From an uncultured Lachnospiraceae bacterium (GTDB lineage Bacteria > Bacillota > Clostridia > Lachnospirales > Lachnospiraceae), in contig CAJUQB010000012.1 of NCBI GenBank assembly GCA_910588285.1, positions 1,357-65,356 on the forward strand: a stretch of 64,000 nt of DNA. The letters are read 5' to 3'. The number at the start of each line of letters is the position of its first letter. Positions within the stretch are counted from its first letter, which is position 1. This document shows, piece by piece, positions 1 to 9,215 of this stretch. The notes beneath the pieces were generated by a model. It made no database searches. It saw only the letters and a list, made by a program, of their open reading frames with translations, and was not told where the DNA came from. Both the position numbers and the translations under genes were made by a program.

Positions 1-229
1 CGATACCCAGAAGGAGCAGATCGATACCCAGAAGGAGCAGATCGATACCCAGAAGGAGCAGATCGATACCCAGAAGAAGCAGATCGATACCCAGAGGGAG
101 CAGATCGAAAATCAATTAAAAGAGATTGCCCATCTGAAAGAGCTTCTTGGAAAGGAGATCAGCCATAACAGGGAGCAGACAATGAGAAGTGAGCAGAGTA
201 ATAATGTGGCAGGGCAGATGGAGCCATGA
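1..229 (+). CDS. C-terminal part of a coiled-coil protein of unknown function (5' end outside window)
   Basis: An open frame enters from the left edge (first whole codon at base 2) and stops with TGA at 227-229. Its first 35 residues are five consecutive heptads of the type DTQKEQI, followed by ENQLKEI and AHLKELL, then a short polar tail. This is a highly charged, probably alpha-helical coiled coil. The stop overlaps the ATG of the next gene (ATGA at 226-229), so the two are probably translationally coupled and the protein may belong to the Wadjet operon that follows. The N-terminal part is missing, so no family can be named; it could equally be a filament- or receptor-like protein unrelated to Wadjet. 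Confidence 0.7.
   Translation, partial: DTQKEQIDTQKEQIDTQKEQIDTQKKQIDTQREQIENQLKEIAHLKELLGKEISHNREQTMRSEQSNNVAGQMEP
2..106 (+). repeat. Five tandem 21-bp repeats encoding heptads
   Basis: The unit begins GATACCCAGAAGG and ends GAGCAGATC. It occurs five times head to tail at 2, 23, 44, 65 and 86. The first three copies are identical and the last two differ by one base each. It is in frame and encodes one coiled-coil heptad per unit, so copy number can change by slippage without breaking the frame. The array may continue upstream of the window. Confidence 0.95.
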
Positions 230-1638
230 CAGAATCTATATCCATGTTCCAGGTGATTTCAGAGAATTTTTTTGTACCGCTGGCATCGCCGAATAAAACC
301 ATATACTGGGAATGCTTGGGAAAGCTGTTTTCGGTGATGAACCATCAGCTTTCCTTTGGCGTGGAACGGGATATCCTGGTTCAGGAGCTGGTATATTATT
401 TCGACCAGTCCCAGGCTGTTTCCATGGGGGAGGAGGACTTTGATGCCAGGAGCAGCCGGGATAAGGCCAACTGGATGCTCAGGAGGCTGGAGTATTACGG
501 ATGGCTTGAGGTCGAGACAGACAAAAGCTATGTGCAGCGTGCCAGCTTCAAGGATTATGCAGTGAAGATCATGAAGACCCTTTTGGAGATCCAGGAGGGC
601 AGGCAAATCGAATATCAGGGGTACATTTATACGATTTACAGCCTGGTGCGGGGCAGCACGGAGAATCCGGGAATTGTGCTGCTCTCGATATTGGAGAATA
701 CGGACATGCTGATCACCGGGCTGAAAAATCTCAATTCCGGCATCAAGCATTACATTGATGAGCTGACCCGGTACAAAACGCCGGCAGAGATCATGGATGT
801 ACTGTTTAACGATTACATGGAAAATATTGTGGATAAGGCTTATCATCGCCTGCTGACCTCTGACAATGTGTCCAAATTCCGGCCGGAGATTGTGGAACGG
901 CTGGAGCGCTGGGGGAAAAGCCCTTCCTATGTGGAAAAGGCAGGCGCAGAGATTGCGGGGATCCGGGAGATTGGGACAGATCAGGCCAAGGAGCTGGTAT
1001 ACCAGTATATCCATGAGATTGTGGATGCCTTTCGGAACATGGACGAGATCCTGGCGGAGATCAACCGCAAAAATACCCAATACCAGAAGGCTGCCATCAA
1101 CCGGGCGAAGTTTTTCCTCATTGGCGGGGAGGATGTGCGGGGGCAGCTGAAGGAGATCCTGTCTGCAGTCAATGAGACGATCAATGAAGCGCAGATGGAG
1201 CTTGGAGGCATTTACCGGATTGCCTTCCTGGACGAGATGATCCGCCTCTACAGCAGCAGCGTGCTGGATGAGCGCTCCCTGTATGTGCCGGTTGCGGGGA
1301 AGAAGCAATTTCAGCCGGTGGAGCTTCTTGAGAGCCCTCCGGATGCAAAATTACGGCAGGAAAAGCTCCGGCGGATGATGGAAAAAATGGAGCAGGTCTT
1401 AAATCCTGCAAAAATAAATTCCTATGTGCAGCAGTGCATGAAGGGAAGGAGCCAGATGCAGGCCTCGGAGTTGCCCCTTGCCACTCCGGAGGATTTTGTG
1501 CGCATGATTTATGTAAGGCTGTATGGGCAGAGAAAAAATATGAGCTACCGGGTAAAGGCCGGCCAGGAGACAGAGGTATCGGGATACCGGTTCCGCGATT
1601 TTATGATTTGCCGAAAGCCCGGAAAAAACGAAACATAG
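226..1638 (+). CDS. jetA: Wadjet defence protein JetA-like (kleisin/MukF-like subunit)
   Basis: This 470-residue, helix-rich, charged protein is the first complete gene of a four-gene operon whose third and fourth products are an SMC-like ATPase and a TOPRIM-like nuclease. That order defines Wadjet (JetABCD), a condensin-like system that recognises and cleaves small circular plasmids. In known systems JetA plays the kleisin role, bridging ATPase heads and binding JetB. I see no catalytic motif, consistent with a structural subunit. The sequence does not resemble the DUF3375 JetA of type I; I believe it belongs to the DUF5716-type JetA of the other subtypes, a family call made from memory. The start is the ATG overlapping the upstream stop. 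Confidence 0.75.
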   Translation: MTESISMFQVISENFFVPLASPNKTIYWECLGKLFSVMNHQLSFGVERDILVQELVYYFDQSQAVSMGEEDFDARSSRDKANWMLRRLEYYGWLEVETDKSYVQRASFKDYAVKIMKTLLEIQEGRQIEYQGYIYTIYSLVRGSTENPGIVLLSILENTDMLITGLKNLNSGIKHYIDELTRYKTPAEIMDVLFNDYMENIVDKAYHRLLTSDNVSKFRPEIVERLERWGKSPSYVEKAGAEIAGIREIGTDQAKELVYQYIHEIVDAFRNMDEILAEINRKNTQYQKAAINRAKFFLIGGEDVRGQLKEILSAVNETINEAQMELGGIYRIAFLDEMIRLYSSSVLDERSLYVPVAGKKQFQPVELLESPPDAKLRQEKLRRMMEKMEQVLNPAKINSYVQQCMKGRSQMQASELPLATPEDFVRMIYVRLYGQRKNMSYRVKAGQETEVSGYRFRDFMICRKPGKNET

Positions 1639-1694
1639 AATTTCCGGAGCATGTTTGCATATGGAAACACGCTCCGGGAGGAAGAGGTGACAGG

Positions 1695-2318
1695 ATGGAT
1701 ATGCTGGAAGGGATGCTGCAGCGGGACAAGGAGGAATTTACCAGAGTCTGCAACCGCCTGCTGAGCAATTGCTTTATCTGCAAACGGAGTGAGGCAGCCC
1801 GGGCGGACTATTATTTTATAATAAAATACAGGGAACGGCTGGGACAGTTTTTGGCAGTGCTGGGATACCGGCTGGAAATCAATGAAGAATACGGGGTGGT
1901 GCAGCTGACCAATCCGCTGAATTACAACCGCTGGAATTTGAAGCTGTTTGAATCCATTATCCTGTTGATTCTGCGGATCCTCTACGATGAGAAAAAACGG
2001 GAGCTTTCTGTCAGCGAGGAAGTGATTGTCAATATGGGAGATATCCATGAAAAGTTTTTGAGCCTGAAAATCCGGGACAAAATGATGGACAAGACCACCC
2101 TGCGGAATGCCATCAGCACCCTGCGGCGGTTCCAGCTGGTGGAGCCTCTGGACCGTGAGCTGTCCAATGAGGATGCCCGTCTGATTCTTTACGATTCCAT
2201 CCTTATGGCAGTGCGGGTGGAGGATATCAAGCTGGCCTATGAGAAAATAGAGCATTATCGGAAGGGTGGGAAAAGCAGTGAAGAAGCTGACGAGAGTGAA
2301 GCTGATCAATTGGCATAG
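1695..2318 (+). CDS. jetB: Wadjet defence protein JetB-like (MukE-like subunit)
   Basis: This 207-residue protein is predicted to be the small winged-helix-type subunit that pairs with JetA. I chose ATG 1695 because GGAGGAAGAGG lies just upstream and the protein then starts MDMLEGMLQRDKEEF. The open frame extends further upstream only by overlapping jetA. The region around residues 80-150 (LSVSEEVIVNMGDIHEKF, then TLRNAISTLRRFQLVEPL) reads like the helix-turn-helix/wing of MukE-type proteins. It probably belongs to the DUF6063 group. The 3' end overlaps jetC by about 40 bases, implying coupled translation. The assignment rests mainly on operon position and size. Confidence 0.7.
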   Translation: MDMLEGMLQRDKEEFTRVCNRLLSNCFICKRSEAARADYYFIIKYRERLGQFLAVLGYRLEINEEYGVVQLTNPLNYNRWNLKLFESIILLILRILYDEKKRELSVSEEVIVNMGDIHEKFLSLKIRDKMMDKTTLRNAISTLRRFQLVEPLDRELSNEDARLILYDSILMAVRVEDIKLAYEKIEHYRKGGKSSEEADESEADQLA

Positions 2319-5300
2319 ATTTACCAATGCAACCATTGATTTTGAGAATTCCACCCTGATTTCAGGGGAAAACGGAGCGGGAAAGTCTACGCTTTTAGAT
2401 GCCATCCAGTTTGTGGTAACCTGCTCCACCAGCCATTTTAATAAGGCTGCCCATGAAAATGGAAAGCGTAAGCTGACAGGATATATCCGCTGCAAGACAG
2501 GGCGGGAGCTTAAGCCCTATGAGCGAACCGGGGAGATCAGCGCGCATGTGGCGCTGGAATTTTATGAAGAAAAACGGCAGCAGTACTTTATTGTGGGGGC
2601 TGTGGTGGATTCTGCATCCGAGGGGCAGGAGAAAACCGTGCGGTATCTGATGGACCGGGAGCGGCTGGAGGAGGAGCTCTTTTTTCAGGGAAAGACCCCA
2701 AAGTCCATCTCCCAGTTCCGCACCTCCAATGGGAAGCGGATCAAGGCATGGTGCACCACGGAAAAGGACGGCAGGCAGATGGTCAAGAACCGGTTCGGAC
2801 GGCTGGAGGACAAGTTTTTCCGGCTGATTCCCAAGGCTCTGGCCTTCCGTCCCATTGATGATATCAAGGATTTTGTCTATTCCTATGTATTAGATGAAAA
2901 GGAAGTCAATATCGATATTTTGAGGGAGAATGTGCGGACCTATCAGGATCTGCAGCACACCCTGGAAAAAATCAAGATACGGATGGGACGGCTTCAAAAA
3001 ATCGAAGGCTTCCATCAGCTGGTGCTGGATGGGGCAAAAAAGGATCAGATGTATGAATATTTTCTGGACCGGGTGGCCTGCGATCTATTGGAGGAACGAA
3101 TCGAAGCGCTTGAACGCCTGATGAAGAGTGAAACAGTCAGGCTTGGGGAATGGAACCAGCGGATTGCAGATGCGCAGAAGGAGCGGGCAGAGCGACAGGC
3201 CATGCGGGATCAGCTGTATGCAGAGCTTGCCGGGGATCGGGATTTTATCGCCAGGGACGAGCAGAAGAAGCGGCTGCGGCAGTTAGAGGAGGAGCAGGCC
3301 CTCGGGCAGGAGAAACGGGAGCTGCTGCGGCAGAGCGTCAGCCAGGCCAAGGCGGCGACGGAACGCCTGCTTCGGGTGCCGGATGCAGATGCCTGTATCC
3401 GGGACTATGGGATCAGCCTGGAGCAGCTGGAGAAATCCATGGACCTTGGGGCATTTAAGGGAACCCTTGAGAAGGTGATCGCCTATAAGGACGAGATGAG
3501 CGGCAAGGTGTACAGCCGCTGTGCCGACCTGCGCGTGATCATCCGGGAATTGTCCGCACAGAAGCAGGAATGGGAGCTGAAAATCGAGAAGCTGATGAAG
3601 AAACGGCTGACCTACCCGGAGGAGGTGACCCGTGTGGCAGAGGCAATCCGGGAGGAGTTTGTCCGCATCGGCAGGAAGCAGGAGCCAAGGATTCTCTGTG
3701 AAATGCTGGAGATTACCGACGATACCTGGCGCAATGCGGTGGAGGGGTATCTCAACACCCAGCGGTTTTATATCCTGGTGGAGCCGGAGCATTTTGACAT
3801 TGCCCTGGGAACCTATGACCGGCTGCGGCGGGAAAAGCGTACTTACGGGGTGGGGCTTGTCAACACCCAGAAGCTGGAGGAATACGATGAGGCGCCGGAA
3901 GGCTCCCTGGCCACGGTGGTGGTCTCTGACAACAAATATGCGAAGCGGTATATCAATATGGTGTTGGGAAAGGTAATGATGTGCGATCACTACAGCCATC
4001 TGAAGCATTACAGGACAGCCATTACCAAGGAATGTATGCGGTATCAGAATCATGTGGCCAGCGCCATCAAGCCGTCTATTTATGAGACGCCCTATATCGG
4101 AAAAAATGCCATCCTCGTTCAGCTGGAGCAGGCAAGGGCCAGTGTGAAGGAAGTGCAGGCGCAGCTTGCGGAGAAGCAGGAGACCCAAAAGACTTTAGAG
4201 GACCTGCAGGGGCCGCTTTCCACGTCAGCTGATATGGATATCAAATACCGGGTGGATGTGCTGACGGAGCTTCAAAGCATTGCCCGGGAGATGAAAAATT
4301 GCAGGGATAATATCGCCACGCTGGAAAAGAACTCGAATATGATTATGAAGCAGATCCAGCTGTCGGAATTGGAGAAGATCATCCGGGAGCTTGAAGGGCA
4401 GATTACGGACTGGAACCGGAAGGCAGGGCAGACCCAACAGAAGATCGAGCATACGAAAGGGGAGCAGGAGACGGCCCGGGGCAGTCTGGCAGAGCAGAGG
4501 CTGATCTGTTCGGATTTTTCGGCAAAGCATGAGAAGGAGCTGGCCCTCTGGGAGCGGGATTATGAGCGGCAGCTGCGGGGCAAAAGCTATAGCCAGTTCC
4601 AGGAGAATTTCGGGCGGACCAGAAAGGCCAACCAGACCACAATGAATGGCAGCATCAAGTCCATGGAGGCGGCCATGAACGAATATAAGACGGCACATGA
4701 TTTTGGCGCAGCGGCCACCCTGGAGGGATATCCGGATTTTGAAGCAGAATATCACAAGCTGAAGGATTCAGAGCTGTTAAGCTATGAGGGGAAGGTGGAA
4801 CGGGCCAGACAGTCTGCAGAGGAGGAATTTCGAGAGCAGTTTTTGGCCAAGCTCCAGGAAAATATGAAAAATGCCCAGACAGAATTCAAGGAGCTGAACC
4901 GGGCGTTGAAGGATATCCGGTTCAGCAATGAAAAGTACGAATTCCTGTTTATGCCAAGCAAACGCTATCGCCATTATTATGAGATGATTATGGATGATTT
5001 CAATGCAGTGCAGGGAGAATCCATTTTCAGCGGGCTCTTCCATGAGAACCATAAGGCGGTGATCGATGAGCTCTTTGAGCGTCTGGCCCTTGACAATGAG
5101 AACAGCACCAGAGCTCTGGATGAATTTACGGATTACCGGACCTATATGGATTATGATATCCGCATTCTCCACAGCGACGACAGCTATTCCCTGTATTCCA
5201 AGGTCTGCGAGGAGAAGAGCGGCGGCGAGACTCAGACGCCCTTCTATGTGACAGTGGCCGCGTCCTTTGTGCAGCTGTACCGGAATGGCATTGGAGGGGA

Positions 5301-5520
5301 GGCTGTGGGCCTTGTGATGTTTGACGAGGCCTTCAACAATATGGACGACGAGCGGATCGGGGGCGTGCTGGAGTTCCTGCGGCGGCTGCCCTTACAGATC
5401 CTGATTGCGGCGCCCCCGGACAAGATCCAGTACATCAGCCCCTTTGTGGAGGAGACGCTGCTGGTGATGACGGATGAGAGGGTCAGCTTTGTGGAGAGGT
5501 ATTACAATGGCGCAGTATGA
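2278..5520 (+). CDS. jetC: Wadjet defence protein JetC-like (SMC/MukB-like ATPase)
   Basis: About 1080 residues with the SMC/Rad50 layout. Walker A is GENGAGKS at about residues 30-37. Long charged coiled-coil arms follow, interrupted by a globular hinge-like region around residues 470-610. Near the C-terminus are a signature-like segment EEKSGGETQTPF and a Walker B VGLVMFDEAFNN. In Wadjet the JetC dimer loads on DNA with JetA/JetB and extrudes loops by ATP hydrolysis until a small circle is sensed, after which JetD cuts. I prefer GTG 2278 because GGAAGGGTGGG lies at good spacing; an in-frame GTG at 2266 is possible. It overlaps jetB upstream and jetD downstream. Confidence 0.88.
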   Translation: MKKLTRVKLINWHRFTNATIDFENSTLISGENGAGKSTLLDAIQFVVTCSTSHFNKAAHENGKRKLTGYIRCKTGRELKPYERTGEISAHVALEFYEEKRQQYFIVGAVVDSASEGQEKTVRYLMDRERLEEELFFQGKTPKSISQFRTSNGKRIKAWCTTEKDGRQMVKNRFGRLEDKFFRLIPKALAFRPIDDIKDFVYSYVLDEKEVNIDILRENVRTYQDLQHTLEKIKIRMGRLQKIEGFHQLVLDGAKKDQMYEYFLDRVACDLLEERIEALERLMKSETVRLGEWNQRIADAQKERAERQAMRDQLYAELAGDRDFIARDEQKKRLRQLEEEQALGQEKRELLRQSVSQAKAATERLLRVPDADACIRDYGISLEQLEKSMDLGAFKGTLEKVIAYKDEMSGKVYSRCADLRVIIRELSAQKQEWELKIEKLMKKRLTYPEEVTRVAEAIREEFVRIGRKQEPRILCEMLEITDDTWRNAVEGYLNTQRFYILVEPEHFDIALGTYDRLRREKRTYGVGLVNTQKLEEYDEAPEGSLATVVVSDNKYAKRYINMVLGKVMMCDHYSHLKHYRTAITKECMRYQNHVASAIKPSIYETPYIGKNAILVQLEQARASVKEVQAQLAEKQETQKTLEDLQGPLSTSADMDIKYRVDVLTELQSIAREMKNCRDNIATLEKNSNMIMKQIQLSELEKIIRELEGQITDWNRKAGQTQQKIEHTKGEQETARGSLAEQRLICSDFSAKHEKELALWERDYERQLRGKSYSQFQENFGRTRKANQTTMNGSIKSMEAAMNEYKTAHDFGAAATLEGYPDFEAEYHKLKDSELLSYEGKVERARQSAEEEFREQFLAKLQENMKNAQTEFKELNRALKDIRFSNEKYEFLFMPSKRYRHYYEMIMDDFNAVQGESIFSGLFHENHKAVIDELFERLALDNENSTRALDEFTDYRTYMDYDIRILHSDDSYSLYSKVCEEKSGGETQTPFYVTVAASFVQLYRNGIGGEAVGLVMFDEAFNNMDDERIGGVLEFLRRLPLQILIAAPPDKIQYISPFVEETLLVMTDERVSFVERYYNGAV

Positions 5521-6724
5521 TGCAGTGATTTTGAACGGGCTGCTGGATCGCTATGAGGCCAGCCTTCTTTCCGTTGGAGAGAACCAGAGGAACATACACA
5601 TTGATTTTCCGTTCCAAAAAAGCAGGCTTCCCGTCTATTTTAACGAGAGCTCTGCAGAATATGAGAAGATCCATGTGAGCATGAAGGCATTGGAGGATAG
5701 ACAGCTGATCCGGATTCTGTGGAAGGGGAACCGGGAAGGGCATATCATTTCCAAGGTGCGGCTGAATATGGAGCAGCTGGAGGAGGCCTACCGCTATGTG
5801 GGGCGGATGCCCAAGGGCGATATGGCTGCCAACAACAGCCGGATGCTGGAGGAGTATCTGTCCGGGGATGTAACACCGGTCTGCCGGGCCTTTTTAGAAT
5901 ATCTGCGGGAACGGCTGATCCGGCACCAGTCTGTGAAGGAATTTATCCGGCTGGAGGACATGGACCAGACAAGACAGCTTCTGGACACACTGCAGGCGAT
6001 TGAAAGAAACCGGACTCAGCTGTATCTTCGGGAGTTTTCCATGGTTCATTTCCAGGATTCCAAGGCCTTTGAGAAGCTGGAGGGCAGGATACTCCATGTG
6101 TTCCGAAGATTTTTGGAGGGAGCCGGGGAGATGGAGGCAGATGAGATTCTGGCGGAATACGGGATCTACTGCACCCCCAATTATGTGTATGTCAAGGGGA
6201 GGGCAGCGCTTGCCATTGGGGAGGAGCGGATCCACCTGTCTGCCTGGAAGCAGGGGATTGGGATTTCCGGAGATGATATCGGAAGGCTCCGGTTGCTGGG
6301 TACGGACCGGATTAAAAAAGTGATTACCATTGAGAACCTGACCACCTTTTTCCGGTGGCAGGAGGAGGACAGCCTGATGGTGTACCTGGGCGGCTACCAC
6401 AATGCGCTGCGCCGGAGCCTGCTGTCAGAGATTTATTCCTGCTGCCCCAGGGCATCCTATTTTCATTTTGGGGATATTGATGCCGGAGGCTTTGAGATCT
6501 ATCGGGATCTAAGGGAGAAAACAGGGATTCCCTTTGAGCGGTATCACATGGATCTTGAGACGCTTAAGAAATATGAAGGCTATGGCAGGCCTCTGACAGA
6601 GAATGACAAAAGGAGGCTTGAGCGGATGGCGGACAGAGAGGAGCTTCAGGAGGTGATTGCATATATGCTGGAGCATGGAGTGAAGCTGGAGCAGGAGTGT
6701 ATCGGGCTTGCCCCTCTGGCTTAG
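5507..6724 (+). CDS. jetD: Wadjet defence nuclease JetD-like (TOPRIM, DUF2220-type)
   Basis: This 405-residue protein begins at ATG 5507 inside the end of jetC. The C-terminal half shows the two acidic clusters of a TOPRIM fold: a glutamate in ITIENLTTF (E276) and a GDIDAGG motif (D323 and D325). These are the metal-binding residues of topoisomerase VI A/DUF2220 enzymes. JetD is the subunit that cleaves the plasmid once JetABC has reeled it in. The N-terminal half is helical and probably DNA- or JetC-binding. All catalytic acids are present, so the system looks intact. An alternative would be a stand-alone topoisomerase-like nuclease, but the operon makes JetD much more likely. Confidence 0.88.
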   Translation: MAQYDAVILNGLLDRYEASLLSVGENQRNIHIDFPFQKSRLPVYFNESSAEYEKIHVSMKALEDRQLIRILWKGNREGHIISKVRLNMEQLEEAYRYVGRMPKGDMAANNSRMLEEYLSGDVTPVCRAFLEYLRERLIRHQSVKEFIRLEDMDQTRQLLDTLQAIERNRTQLYLREFSMVHFQDSKAFEKLEGRILHVFRRFLEGAGEMEADEILAEYGIYCTPNYVYVKGRAALAIGEERIHLSAWKQGIGISGDDIGRLRLLGTDRIKKVITIENLTTFFRWQEEDSLMVYLGGYHNALRRSLLSEIYSCCPRASYFHFGDIDAGGFEIYRDLREKTGIPFERYHMDLETLKKYEGYGRPLTENDKRRLERMADREELQEVIAYMLEHGVKLEQECIGLAPLA

Positions 6725-6758
6725 ACGAATTAATTATAAAAGAAAGGAGCAATACATT

Positions 6759-7193
6759 ATGGGATTTGCAATGCGGATGCAGATGAACGAGGAGATTATC
6801 AAGAAGCAGTCCTTCCGGAATTTGTATATCAATGGCGCCAAAAACGGCTTTGAATTCGATGTGCAGCTGGCCTACTACAGGGGGCATTTTCTGTCGGACA
6901 TCGACCTTCTGGAGGTGTATGTGGACGGGGAGAAGCTGCCAACGGAGGCAGTGACCTTTGAGCTGAACGGCAAGGAGATGCCGGTGTACAAGCTGAGCCA
7001 TGCCGTGACGGAGTTCTGGAGCCAGGTGGCGCCTGCCAGGATCAGGGCCGTCAAAAAAGGCGGCCTTTCGGCCGGGGAGCATGAGCTGGAGCTTAAGCTG
7101 ATGCTGCGGGTGCCCTATATGCAGATTGGGCCAGGGCATACGTTTATGCCCCTGGACAGCGGCGACAAGGTGACTGTGACAGTGGCGGATTAG
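6759..7193 (+). CDS. C-glycoside deglycosidase beta-subunit-like protein (DUF6379 type)
   Basis: This 144-residue protein is rich in beta strands, with no signal peptide and no membrane segment. It starts MGFAMRMQMNEEIIKKQSF at ATG 6759 behind AGAAAGGAGC. Size, beta character and position directly before a TIM-barrel protein match the small subunit of bacterial C-deglycosylation enzymes. In these, alpha and beta subunits together cleave the C-C bond of 3-oxo-C-glycosides such as puerarin or carminic acid derivatives. In those complexes the beta subunit supports oligomerisation and shapes the active site. The family name is from memory; the pairing with the next gene, 23 bases away, is the main support. 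Confidence 0.72.
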   Translation: MGFAMRMQMNEEIIKKQSFRNLYINGAKNGFEFDVQLAYYRGHFLSDIDLLEVYVDGEKLPTEAVTFELNGKEMPVYKLSHAVTEFWSQVAPARIRAVKKGGLSAGEHELELKLMLRVPYMQIGPGHTFMPLDSGDKVTVTVAD

Positions 7194-7216
7194 GGTGCGG
7201 AAAGAGAGGGATTGAG

Positions 7217-8200
7217 ATGAGTAAGATCAAATTAGGCGCAACGCTGTTTTGTTACGGGACAGAATATGCAAGGTATCAGTATGATTTCGAGGAATGCGTC
7301 AAGCAGGCCGCCCTGGCCGGGGCCGAGGGCTACGAGATTGTGGGGACACAGATGATGCCCTCCTACCCCAATGTCAGCGATGAATTCCTGGGGCTGGTAA
7401 AGCGGCTGAAGGATACCTATGGCATCGGCCCGGTGGGATATGGGGCCAACAATGACAAGGGGATGCGGCCGGACCGGAATCTGACGGACGACGAGATGCT
7501 GGCAGATGCCATCCTGGATCTGAAGGCAGCCAACCGTCTGGGCTGTAAGGTGATGCGTGCCCAGTGTATGCTCTCACCGGCAGCCTTTGAGCGGCTGGCC
7601 CCTTATGCTGAGCTTTTTGATGTGAAGGTGGGGATTGAGATCCACAATCCGGAGACGCCCATGTCCCCCCTGATGCAGGAATACCTCAAGGTAATCCGGC
7701 GGACCGGCTCCAAATACCTTGGCTTTGTGCCGGATTTCGGCTGCTTTGCCGTGGCTCCCAACAAGCCAAAATGGGACAGGGCCCTGGCTCTTGGGGTGAA
7801 GGAGGAGCACCTTCAGATGGCTGCGGATATGCGGTATGCAGGAAGGCCCATTGAGGAGGCCCAGGAGAAGCTCCTGGCGGCCGGGGCGCACCCTGCCATT
7901 ATGGAGGCGCTGCAGGGCATGTACGGCTTTGTGCAGTTTCGGCCTAAGGAGGCGCTTTCGGGGCTTTTGGAGGAGCTTTCGGAGATCCTGCCCTACTGCT
8001 TTGAGATGCATGGGAAGTTCCACTACTTAAGCGAGGACTGCGTAGAGCCCAGCATTCCCTATCCGGAGATCCTGGAATTTTTAAAGGGCACGGATTTTGA
8101 CGGTTATCTGATCAGTGAGTATGAGGATGAGATGTACTGCGGAGGCACCTTGTTTACCCAGAGACACCTTGAGATGGAGCGGAGGATTCTGGGCAGGTAG
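7217..8200 (+). CDS. C-glycoside deglycosidase alpha-subunit-like TIM-barrel enzyme
   Basis: This 327-residue protein has the sugar phosphate isomerase/epimerase (xylose isomerase-like) TIM barrel. The expected divalent-metal ligands are visible in order: E141 in GIEIHNP, D173 in VPDFGCF, H265 in EMHGKFH and E301 in ISEYEDE. With the preceding beta subunit it should form the enzyme that splits 3-keto C-glycosides after an oxidoreductase has oxidised the sugar C3. No Gfo/Idh-type oxidoreductase lies in the window, so that step must be encoded elsewhere, or the substrate arrives pre-oxidised. It is cytoplasmic. A plain sugar isomerase is the alternative, but the adjacent small subunit argues against it. 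Confidence 0.78.
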   Translation: MSKIKLGATLFCYGTEYARYQYDFEECVKQAALAGAEGYEIVGTQMMPSYPNVSDEFLGLVKRLKDTYGIGPVGYGANNDKGMRPDRNLTDDEMLADAILDLKAANRLGCKVMRAQCMLSPAAFERLAPYAELFDVKVGIEIHNPETPMSPLMQEYLKVIRRTGSKYLGFVPDFGCFAVAPNKPKWDRALALGVKEEHLQMAADMRYAGRPIEEAQEKLLAAGAHPAIMEALQGMYGFVQFRPKEALSGLLEELSEILPYCFEMHGKFHYLSEDCVEPSIPYPEILEFLKGTDFDGYLISEYEDEMYCGGTLFTQRHLEMERRILGR

Positions 8201-8284
8201 GCCTGACACGGCAGCCGGTTTCCCAGCAGGAATGGCTGCCCAGCCAGCTGATGGAAGAAACAATGGAAAGGAAGGAATCAAAAC

Positions 8285-9118
8285 ATGGCTTTTATTCAAA
8301 TGAGTATCTTATCACAGAAATTAATGCGTACCGTACCGGTCAATGTCGTACTTCCGGTGGATAAAATGGTATTTCCGGGATTGCCGGCGCGCAAGGAGCG
8401 GCCCTATAAGACCCTGTACCTTTTGCATGGCGTGCTTGGAAGCCATATTGACTGGGGCACCGGTTCCAGGATCCAGCGGTATGCGGAGGAAAATGATCTG
8501 GCAGTGGTAATGCCTGCCGGGGAGAATGCATTTTATGTAGACCACCCCAAGAGCAACAATTTCTATGGAGAATTTATCGGGGAGGAGCTGGTGGAGCTTA
8601 CCCGGAAAATGTTCCCCCTGTCCCATAGGCGGGAGGATACCTTCATTGGCGGCCTGTCCATGGGAGGCTACGGAGCGCTGCGCAATGGCCTGAAATACAG
8701 CGATACCTTTGGGTACATTGTGTCATTGTCCGGCGCCTTTGTCCTGGAGGGGATCGAGGAGCGCACCAATGATACGCCCTTTTTCATCGAAAGCAGAGAT
8801 TACGCCGAGGCCTGCTTCGGGGATCTTGCCACCATCCATGAGAGCGATAAGGATCCCAAATTCCTGATCCGCAGCCTAAAGCAGCAGGGGAAGGAGATCC
8901 CCGGAATCTATATGGCCTGCGGCCAGGACGACAGCCTCCTTGGGGCCAATCAGGACATGGCGGAGTATCTGAAGGCCCATGGCGCCCAGGTGAGCTTTGT
9001 GGTAGGGCCGGGGGCCCATGAGTGGGATTTCTGGGACACCTATATCAAGAAGGGGATCGAATGGCTGCCCACTGAGGAGAACGGGCTGGGAGTCAACAGC
9101 GGGAATGTAGGGATTTAG
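8285..9118 (+). CDS. Esterase-family alpha/beta hydrolase (acetyl/tributyrin esterase-like)
   Basis: This 277-residue protein resembles the PF00756 esterase family (esterase D, antigen 85 and feruloyl/tributyrin esterases). The nucleophile elbow is GGLSMGG near residues 122-128. An acid is probable in MACGQDDSLL near residue 213, and a His in GPGAHEWDFW near residue 240. YLLHGVLGS near residue 45 supplies the oxyanion-side HG motif. No signal peptide is seen, so it is probably cytosolic. ATG 8285 follows AAAGGAAGGAATC. It lies 84 bases after the deglycosidase pair and could remove acyl groups from plant glycosides, which is inference. A short hairpin (8210-8216 with 8234-8240) sits in the gap. 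Confidence 0.82.
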   Translation: MAFIQMSILSQKLMRTVPVNVVLPVDKMVFPGLPARKERPYKTLYLLHGVLGSHIDWGTGSRIQRYAEENDLAVVMPAGENAFYVDHPKSNNFYGEFIGEELVELTRKMFPLSHRREDTFIGGLSMGGYGALRNGLKYSDTFGYIVSLSGAFVLEGIEERTNDTPFFIESRDYAEACFGDLATIHESDKDPKFLIRSLKQQGKEIPGIYMACGQDDSLLGANQDMAEYLKAHGAQVSFVVGPGAHEWDFWDTYIKKGIEWLPTEENGLGVNSGNVGI

Positions 9119-9215
9119 TACAGCTTGAGCTGGCAATTATAAAACAAATTCAGGCTTCCCCTGAAATGGCAGGAGAGAATATTTTAACAAAATATATTTC
9201 AGGAGAAGCGGAGTC

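Noticed and set aside
2..106. 21-bp tandem repeats as a CRISPR array
   Set aside because: There are no spacers, and the repeats are in frame and encode heptads of a coiled coil.
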